Below, one piece after another: positions 58,088 through 64,000 of a stretch of 64,000 bases of DNA (positions are counted from its first letter, which is position 1; every line of letters starts with the position of its first letter). The notes under the pieces are model-generated. The model was not told the origin of the DNA, ran no database searches, and saw nothing but the letters and a program-made list of their open reading frames with translations. The stretch lies in assembly GCF_000384115.1 (NCBI RefSeq), contig NZ_KB913029.1:1212907-1276906 (forward strand), in the 5' to 3' direction. The stretch is from Sporichthya polymorpha DSM 43042. Its GTDB lineage: Bacteria; Actinomycetota; Actinomycetes; Sporichthyales; Sporichthyaceae. Made by a program: the position numbers and the translations under genes.

Positions 58088-60970
58088 TTACTTCTTGGCC
58101 GCGGTCTTCTTCGCGGCGGTCTTCTTGGCGGGAGTCTTCTTCGCCGCCGTCTTCTTCGCCGCCGTGGTCTTGGCCGCGGTCTTCTTGGCGGCCGCCTTCT
58201 TCGCGGGAGCCTTGCGGGCGGCCTTCTTCGCCGGCCCGCGGGCGCGGCGGTCGGCGAGGAGCTCGGCGGCGCGCTCGTCGGTCAGGGTCTCGACGTCGTC
58301 ACCCTTGCGGAGTGAGGCGTTGGTCTCGCCGTCGGTGACGTAGGGGCCGAACCGGCCGTCCTTGACCACCATCGGCTTGCCCGAGACCGGGTCGTTGCCG
58401 AGCTCCTTGAGCGGGGCCGCGGCCGAGGCCTGCCGGCCGCGCTGCTTGGGCTGGGCGAGCAGGGCGAGCGCCTCGTCGAGGGTGACGGTGAGCAGCTGCT
58501 CCTCCGCGCCCAGCGACCGGGTCTCGCTGCCCTTCTTCACGTACGGGCCGTAGCGGCCGTTGGACGCGACGACCGGCTCGCCGTCGACCTCGCCGAGCGT
58601 GCGGGGCAGGCTCAGCAGGTCCAGCGCCTGCTCCAGGGTCACCTCGTCCAGCGCCATCGACTTGAACAGCGAGGCGGTGCGCGGCTTGTCCTTCGAGCCC
58701 TCCGGCAGGACCTCGGTGACGTAGGGGCCGAAGCGGCCGTTCTTCGCGACGACCTCGAGCCCGGTCTCCGGGTGCACGCCGAGGACGCGGTCGTCCGACG
58801 GCGCGGAGAACAACTCCTCCGCCTTCTCGACGGTCAGCTCGTCCGGCGGCATCTCGTCGGGGACGTTCCCGCGCTGCAGCTCGCCGTCGCGCTCACGCTC
58901 GACGTACGGCCCGTACCGGCCGACCCGGACGAAGATGCCGTTGCCGATCGGGATCGAGTTGACCTCGCGGGCGTCGATGTCGCCGACGTGCTCGGAGACC
59001 AGCTGCTTCAGGCCGACGATCGCGTCGGAGCCGGACGGACCTGACGAGCCGTCACCATTGGCACTGGCCGCGCCGTCCCCGGGCGGGCCGAAGTAGAAGC
59101 GCGACAGCCAGTCGACCATCTGCGCCTCGCCGTTGGCGATGTCGTCGAGGACGTCCTCCATGCGGGCGGTGAAGTCGTAGTCGACGAGGTGCGGGAAGTG
59201 CTTCTCCAGCAGCCCGACGACCGAGAAGGCCAACCACGCCGGCACCAGCGCGGTGCCCTTCTTGAACACGTACCCGCGGTCGAGGATCGTGCCGATGATC
59301 GACGCGTACGTCGACGGCCGGCCGATGTCCCGCTGCTCGAGCTCCGCAACCAGCGAGGCCTCGGTGTACCGCGCCGGCGGCCGGGTCTCGTGACCTTCGA
59401 CGCTCATCTGAAGGACCGTCAGAGCATCGTCCTCGGTGAGGACCGGCAGCCGCTTCTCGCGGTCGTCGAGCTCGGCGTCGGGGTCGTCCGCGCCCTCGAC
59501 GTAGGCCTTGAGGAAGCCCGGGAAGGTGATCGTCTTGCCGGAGGCGGAGAACTCGGCGTCCTCACCCGAGGACGAACGGCCACCGATACGCACCGACACC
59601 GACTGCCCGGTCGCGTCCTTCATCTGCGACGCGACGGTGCGCATCCAGATCAGCTCGTAGAGGCGGAACTCGTCGCCGGAGAGCCCGGTCTGCGCGGGGG
59701 TCTGGAACTCGTCACCGGCCGGCCGGATCGCCTCGTGGGCCTCCTGCGCGGTCTTGGACTTGGACTCGTAGCGCCGCGGGGTGTCCGGGATGTACTCGCG
59801 CCCGTACAGCGCGGTCGCCTGCGACCGGGCCGCCGCGACCGCCGTCTCCGACAGCGTCGTGGAGTCGGTACGCATGTACGTGATGTAGCCGTTCTCGTAC
59901 AGGCGCTGCGCGACCTGCATCGTCCGCTTCGCGCCGAAGCCGAGCTTGCGCGACGCCTCCTGCTGCAGGGTCGTCGTGCGGAACGGCGCGTACGGCTTGC
60001 GGGTGTACGGCTTGCGCTCGACCTTGCGCACGGTGAACGACGAGGACGACAGGCGGCCGGCCAGCGCGCCGGCCGCGGCCTCGTCGAGGTGCAGGACGCC
60101 CCCGTTCCTGAGGTCGCTCTTGAGCTCACCGAGGGAGGAGAAGTCACGGCCGGTGGCGACGCGCTTGCCGTCGACCTGCACCAGCCGGGCGGTCACGGTG
60201 GTCGGCTCGTCGGCGTTGCGCGCGCGGCCGGTGTCGAACTCGGCGTCGAGGTCCCAGTAGGCGGCGGCGCGGAACGCCATGCGCTCGCGCTCGCGCTCGA
60301 CGACCAGCCGGGTGGCGACGGACTGCACGCGGCCGGCCGAGAGCCGGGGCATGATCTTCTTCCACAGGACCGGCGAGACCTCGTAGCCGTAGAGCCGGTC
60401 GAGGATGCGCCGGGTCTCCTGGGCGTCGACCAGTCCCTGGTCCAACGTGCGCGGATTCTCCACGGCCTCGCGGATCGCCCGCTCGGTGATCTCGTGGAAC
60501 ACCATCCGGTGCACGGGGACCTTGGGCTGCAGCAGTTCGTGGAGGTGCCAGGCGATGGCCTCGCCCTCGCGGTCCTCGTCTGTCGCGAGGTAGAGCCGGT
60601 CGACGCCGTCCATGGCGTCCTTCAGCTTCTTGACCTGGGCCTTCTTCTCCGCCGCGACGACGTAGAGCGGCTCGAAGCCGTTGTCGACGTTGACGCCGAG
60701 CCGGGCCCACGCCTCGCCCTTGTACTTGGCCGGAACCTCCGCGGCGCCGTTCGGCAGGTCGCGGATGTGCCCGTAGGAGGACTCGACGACGTAGGAGCTG
60801 CCTAGGTAACCAGCGATCTTCTTCGCCTTGGTGGGCGACTCGACGATGACCAGGGCACGACCGGATCCGGCTCCAGAGCGAGCCTTCTTCTCAGCGGCCA
60901 CTTCCGCACTCCCCGGTTCCTCGTCCTCGGATCGTCCCACCCCGGCTCCGAGGCGACGCAGCGACACCAT
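58088..60970 (-). CDS. topA: DNA topoisomerase I
   Basis: A 960-residue type IA topoisomerase. TOPRIM domain about 38-150 with DEDREGEA (131-138); catalytic tyrosine at 365 in GYITYMRTDS. After the catalytic core come several TopoI C-terminal repeats (each with RYGPYV or RFGPYV), in place of zinc fingers. A tail of about 50 residues is made of AAKKT-type repeats, the actinobacterial basic tail that aids processive relaxation. The ATG at 60970 has GGGAG close by; a few in-frame GTGs downstream are possible alternatives. Confidence 0.95.
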   Translation of the reverse strand: MVSLRRLGAGVGRSEDEEPGSAEVAAEKKARSGAGSGRALVIVESPTKAKKIAGYLGSSYVVESSYGHIRDLPNGAAEVPAKYKGEAWARLGVNVDNGFEPLYVVAAEKKAQVKKLKDAMDGVDRLYLATDEDREGEAIAWHLHELLQPKVPVHRMVFHEITERAIREAVENPRTLDQGLVDAQETRRILDRLYGYEVSPVLWKKIMPRLSAGRVQSVATRLVVERERERMAFRAAAYWDLDAEFDTGRARNADEPTTVTARLVQVDGKRVATGRDFSSLGELKSDLRNGGVLHLDEAAAGALAGRLSSSSFTVRKVERKPYTRKPYAPFRTTTLQQEASRKLGFGAKRTMQVAQRLYENGYITYMRTDSTTLSETAVAAARSQATALYGREYIPDTPRRYESKSKTAQEAHEAIRPAGDEFQTPAQTGLSGDEFRLYELIWMRTVASQMKDATGQSVSVRIGGRSSSGEDAEFSASGKTITFPGFLKAYVEGADDPDAELDDREKRLPVLTEDDALTVLQMSVEGHETRPPARYTEASLVAELEQRDIGRPSTYASIIGTILDRGYVFKKGTALVPAWLAFSVVGLLEKHFPHLVDYDFTARMEDVLDDIANGEAQMVDWLSRFYFGPPGDGAASANGDGSSGPSGSDAIVGLKQLVSEHVGDIDAREVNSIPIGNGIFVRVGRYGPYVERERDGELQRGNVPDEMPPDELTVEKAEELFSAPSDDRVLGVHPETGLEVVAKNGRFGPYVTEVLPEGSKDKPRTASLFKSMALDEVTLEQALDLLSLPRTLGEVDGEPVVASNGRYGPYVKKGSETRSLGAEEQLLTVTLDEALALLAQPKQRGRQASAAAPLKELGNDPVSGKPMVVKDGRFGPYVTDGETNASLRKGDDVETLTDERAAELLADRRARGPAKKAARKAPAKKAAAKKTAAKTTAAKKTAAKKTPAKKTAAKKTAAKK
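58091..58215 (-). repeat. Lysine-rich pentapeptide repeat coding region in topA
   Basis: Roughly eight units of about 15 bp encode AAKKT, PAKKT and similar. This direct-repeat DNA lies inside the 3' end of topA and is likely to vary in copy number by slippage. Confidence 0.8.
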
Positions 60971-61020
60971 AGCTCCCGGTCGGCCGATTCACGCTTGACC
61001 GCCCGGCCCGGCGGATGCGA

Positions 61021-61055
61021 CGGACCCGCCGCCCCGAGGAGGGACGGCGGGTCCG
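61021..61055. terminator. Terminator hairpin after hppA
   Basis: Arms CGGACCCGCCG and CGGCGGGTCCG match perfectly over 11 bp around a 13-nt loop. It lies downstream of the hppA stop (61075) and ahead of the topA start on the same strand. There is no T tract, typical of high-GC actinobacterial terminators. Confidence 0.65.
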
Positions 61056-61074
61056 CGTTCTACGTTTACGCAGG

Positions 61075-63441
61075 TCAGCCAGCAACCCCGGCGGTGGACT
61101 TGCCGGAGGTGCTCTCGTCGCTGACGGCGATGCTCTTCCGCTTCGAGTTCACGACCGCGCCGACAATGATCAGCGTGGCCAGACCCGCGATGGTGCCGCG
61201 GAGCAGGTCGTTCTCGTCCTCGCCGACGGTCAGCTTGACCACGGCGGGGGCGATCAGCAGCGCGACCAGGTTCATGACCTTGATCAGCGGGTTGATGGCC
61301 GGACCGGCGGTGTCCTTGAACGGGTCACCGACGGTGTCACCGATGACGGTGGCCGCGTGGGCCTCCGAGCCCTTACCGCCGTGGTGGCCGTCCTCGACCA
61401 GCTTCTTGGCGTTGTCCCAGGCACCACCGGAGTTGGCCAGGAACACCGCCATGAGGACACCGGCGCCGATGGCGCCGGCGAGGAAGCCGGCCAGCGGAGC
61501 CGTGCCGAGGCCGAAGCCGACGGCGATCGGCGCCATGACCGCGAGGATGCCCGGCGTGGCCAGCTCCCGCAGCGAGTCGCGGGTGCAGATGTCGACGACC
61601 TTGCCGTACTCCGGCTTGGCCGTGCCCTCCATGATCCCGGGGATCTCGCGGAACTGGCGCCGGACCTCGAACACGATGGCGCCGGCCGCACGGGCGACCG
61701 CGTTGATCGCCAGACCGGAGAAGAGGAACACCGCGGAGGCACCGAGGATCAGGCCGACCAGGATGTTCGGGTTGATGATGTCGAACGTGGCCAGCGCCTG
61801 CTGCGTGCGCAGGCCGACCTCGGACGGGTCCACCCCGGTCTCGTCGACCGCCTTGACGACCTCGTTGTAGTACGACCCGAACAGCGCGGTCGCGGCGAGG
61901 ACGGCGGTCGCGATCGCGATGCCCTTGGTGATGGCCTTGGTCGTGTTGCCCACCGCGTCCAGGCTGGTGAGGACCTGAGCGCCCTCGCCGTGGACGTCGC
62001 CCGACATCTCGGCCACGCCCTGGGCGTTGTCCGAGACCGGGCCGAAGGTGTCCATGGCGACGATGACGCCGACCGTGGTGAGCAGACCGGTACCGGCCAG
62101 CGCCACCGCGAACAGGGCGAGGATCAGGACACCCGAGCCGAGCATGTAGGCCGCGTAGACGGCGAGACCGATCAGGGCGGCGGAGTAGACCGCGGACTCC
62201 AGACCCACCGAGATGCCGGCGAGGATGACGGTCGCCGGACCGGTCAGCGAGGTCTTGCCGATGTCCATGACCGGACGGCGGTTGGTCTCGGTGAAGTAGC
62301 CCGTCAGCTGCTGAATCGCCGCCGCGAGCACGATGCCGATGAGGACCGCGACGACCGCGAACATCCGCGGGTCGCCGTCGACGATCGCGGCACCGGTGTC
62401 GTCGAGGAGCTGGCTCGACGCCGACAGGCCCTCGTACTCGTCGGGCAGGAAGATGAACGCGGCGATCGTGCAGAAGATCGCCGAGGCGACGGCCGAGATG
62501 AAGAAGCCGCGGTTGATGGCGGCCATGCCGTTGCGGTCGTTCGGACGCGGGGACACCGCGAAGATGCCGATGATCGCGGTGAGCACACCGATCATCGGGA
62601 CGATCAACGGGAAGACCAGACCGTCGTCACCGAAGGCGGCGACACCGAGGATCAGCGCCGCGACGAGCGTGACGGCGTAGGACTCGAACAGGTCGGCGGC
62701 CATACCGGCGCAGTCACCGACGTTGTCACCGACGTTGTCGGCGATGGTGGCGGCGTTGCGCGGGTCGTCCTCGGGGATGCCCTGCTCGACCTTGCCGACG
62801 AGGTCGGCGCCGACGTCGGCGGCCTTGGTGAAGATGCCGCCACCGACACGCATGAACATGGCGAGCAGCGCGGCGCCGAAGCCGAAGCCCTCGAGAACCT
62901 TCGGAGCCTCGTCCTCGTAGATCAGCACGACCGTCGCGGCACCCAGCAGACCGAGGCCGACGGTGAACATGCCGGCGACGCCACCGGTGCGGAACGCGAT
63001 CCGGGTCGCGGGGAGCTCACCGGCCTTGCCGACGCGAGCGGCCGCGGCGACACGCACGTTCGCACGGACGGCGAGCCACATGCCCACGTAGCCGGTGATC
63101 GCGGAGAACACCGCGCCGACCACGAAGAAGATGGACCGCCCGATGCGTTCGTTCGTGCTGTTGGCCGGCAGGGCGAACAGCACGAAGAACGCCAGGACGG
63201 CAAAGATGCCCAGCGTCCGGAACTGACGGGTCAGATAAGCGGCGGCGCCTTCCTGCACGGCACCCGCGATCTCCTGCATTCTCTCCGTGCCCTGATCGGC
63301 GCGCAGAACTTCCTTGACCAGGAAGCCCGCGACACCCAACGCGAGTACGGCGACGAGCGCGACCACAACGACGATGGTCAGGTTCCCGCCCGACAGGGAG
63401 ACCGTCTCGCCGCTCTCGGCGGCGAGGTTGATCCCTGACAT
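61075..63441 (-). CDS. hppA: Proton-pumping membrane pyrophosphatase, K+-independent type
   Basis: A 788-residue membrane pyrophosphatase with about 16 helices. Substrate loops are DVGADLVGKVEQGIPEDDPRN, DNVGDNVGDCAGM and the third near GDTVGDPFKDTAGP. The position that decides potassium dependence reads GNTTKAITKG; Lys rather than Ala marks the K+-independent H+-pumping class. Energises the membrane from PPi. ATG 63441 is preceded by AGGAGG five bases away; an adjacent TTG at 63444 is less likely. The 235-nt region upstream holds a terminator for the next gene and otherwise no gene. Confidence 0.95.
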   Translation of the reverse strand: MSGINLAAESGETVSLSGGNLTIVVVVALVAVLALGVAGFLVKEVLRADQGTERMQEIAGAVQEGAAAYLTRQFRTLGIFAVLAFFVLFALPANSTNERIGRSIFFVVGAVFSAITGYVGMWLAVRANVRVAAAARVGKAGELPATRIAFRTGGVAGMFTVGLGLLGAATVVLIYEDEAPKVLEGFGFGAALLAMFMRVGGGIFTKAADVGADLVGKVEQGIPEDDPRNAATIADNVGDNVGDCAGMAADLFESYAVTLVAALILGVAAFGDDGLVFPLIVPMIGVLTAIIGIFAVSPRPNDRNGMAAINRGFFISAVASAIFCTIAAFIFLPDEYEGLSASSQLLDDTGAAIVDGDPRMFAVVAVLIGIVLAAAIQQLTGYFTETNRRPVMDIGKTSLTGPATVILAGISVGLESAVYSAALIGLAVYAAYMLGSGVLILALFAVALAGTGLLTTVGVIVAMDTFGPVSDNAQGVAEMSGDVHGEGAQVLTSLDAVGNTTKAITKGIAIATAVLAATALFGSYYNEVVKAVDETGVDPSEVGLRTQQALATFDIINPNILVGLILGASAVFLFSGLAINAVARAAGAIVFEVRRQFREIPGIMEGTAKPEYGKVVDICTRDSLRELATPGILAVMAPIAVGFGLGTAPLAGFLAGAIGAGVLMAVFLANSGGAWDNAKKLVEDGHHGGKGSEAHAATVIGDTVGDPFKDTAGPAINPLIKVMNLVALLIAPAVVKLTVGEDENDLLRGTIAGLATLIIVGAVVNSKRKSIAVSDESTSGKSTAGVAG

Positions 63442-63637
63442 CAAGTCCTCCTAGATGTGGAGCAGCAACGTTGCTGTTCCGGGACGGCGCCGGACCAGGC
63501 CGACACACACGAGGGGAGGCCGTCGGGTCGCTCTACTAAACGGGGCGAGCGCGCCCGCGGCTATGGAGCGCTGCGGAGTCTACGCAAGTGGATCTGCCCA
63601 AAGTGACGCGGCCCACCGTGGGCGTCCGGGGTTTGTG

Positions 63638-63670
63638 CAAAAGCGAAAACGCCCGGCCCGGGTGAGGGCG
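63638..63670. terminator. Intrinsic terminator after the anti-sigma-like gene
   Basis: Reading the minus strand, a CGCCC/GGGCG stem with a GC-rich loop is followed by a T-rich run (TTTTCGCTTTT). It begins about 7 nt past the stop at 63677 and separates that gene from hppA. Confidence 0.7.
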
Positions 63671-63676
63671 TGCGAC

Positions 63677-64000
63677 TCAGAGCGAGGTCGCGGGCCAGGT
63701 CATCCGGACGACGGTGCCGTCCGAGCCCGGGACCACGGCGACGTCGTCGACGAGGCCGGAGATCAGGGCCAGACCGAGCGAGGTGTCCATGTCGGCGGGG
63801 TCGGCGTCGAGCAGGTCGGCCGGGGACGTGATCTCCGGCAGCATCTCGGCCAGGGGGAGCCCGATCGGCACGACGTCGGCGACCTCGACGCAGAAGCGCC
63901 CGTCCTCGGTGTGCAGCTTCATCGACACGGGCTCGTGCAGCCCGGAGCGGGCGTGCTGGCCGACGGCGCGGGAGCACGCCTCGCCCACGGCGAGGCGGAC
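63677..64000 (-). CDS. Anti-sigma-factor-like ATPase domain protein, partial (5' end beyond window)
   Basis: 107 C-terminal residues of a GHKL/HATPase_c_2 protein of the RsbW type; the N-terminus lies past 64000. The N-box region reads LAVGEACSRAVGQHA, where RsbW-type proteins normally have EACxNAV; Arg replaces the Mg-binding Asn, so ATP use may be altered. The C-terminal strand is GTVVRMTWP. In Streptomyces coelicolor the gene next to hppA (SCO3548) is an anti-sigma factor beside bldG, so a bldG-like antagonist gene is expected just outside the window. Confidence 0.7.
   Translation of the reverse strand, partial: VRLAVGEACSRAVGQHARSGLHEPVSMKLHTEDGRFCVEVADVVPIGLPLAEMLPEITSPADLLDADPADMDTSLGLALISGLVDDVAVVPGSDGTVVRMTWPATSL

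Noticed and set aside
58091-58215. Tandem repeat as a mobile or satellite element
   Set aside because: It is in frame and encodes the normal lysine-rich C-terminal tail of actinobacterial topoisomerase I.

Overview
The window is chromosomal DNA of a high-GC actinobacterium. GC bias at third positions is strong, GTG and TTG starts are common, and genes are packed with 1-4 nt overlaps. A fused CysN-CysC, a TopA with a lysine-rich tail, an MFS-thymidylate kinase fusion, a K+-independent H+-pyrophosphatase and an F420-type PPOX protein all point the same way. A Sporichthya-like or related actinobacterium is my best guess, with low confidence at genus level.

Layout: 0-7.3 kb holds a universal stress protein divergent from a complete Mrp-type Na+/H+ antiporter operon (fused AB, then C-G). 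7.3-15.1 kb holds an SNF2-type helicase, a membrane fatty-acid desaturase, a methyltransferase, a sugar-nucleotide epimerase with an inserted zinc knuckle, and a two-component system. 15.2-20.3 kb is a six-gene overlapping operon (GT2, TIGR04282/DUF2064, methyltransferase, cytochrome b-molybdopterin fusion, small membrane protein, GT87-like mannosyltransferase). 20.2-24.3 kb holds single genes on the minus strand, including an acyl-CoA synthetase.

24.4-48.2 kb is an accessory block and the most interesting part. livGF ATPases diverge from a four-gene operon (FAD oxidoreductase, AveC-family membrane protein, two TetRs). That operon converges on a nine-gene minus-strand operon (AveC-family protein, anchored exported protein, two small membrane proteins, LivHM fusion permease, lipoprotein binding protein, exported protein, NorD-like VWA protein, NorQ-like AAA+ ATPase). 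The nine-gene operon in turn diverges from a third TetR. The two divergent promoter regions share TGTCTAT/ATAGACA inverted repeats, and two of the TetRs are close paralogues, so I read the block as one regulon. Next come cysD-cysNC-TetR-second binding protein, divergent from a DUF1214 protein and a sulfotransferase. This looks like local PAPS supply for sulfation of an unknown substrate. Three near-identical long palindromic terminators (24.4, 40.4 and 48.1 kb) occur only at gene 3' ends in this block.

48.2-53.1 kb holds an unpaired CoA-transferase B subunit, a 48-bp palindrome, a small protein gene, tRNA-Thr(CGT), a CAP-domain protein and three membrane proteins, one of them a third AveC-family member. 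53.2-64 kb is conserved housekeeping DNA: exported alpha/beta-hydrolase, holB, MFS-tmk, topA, hppA, and a truncated anti-sigma-like gene. The order from hydrolase to anti-sigma gene resembles the Streptomyces chromosome near bldG.
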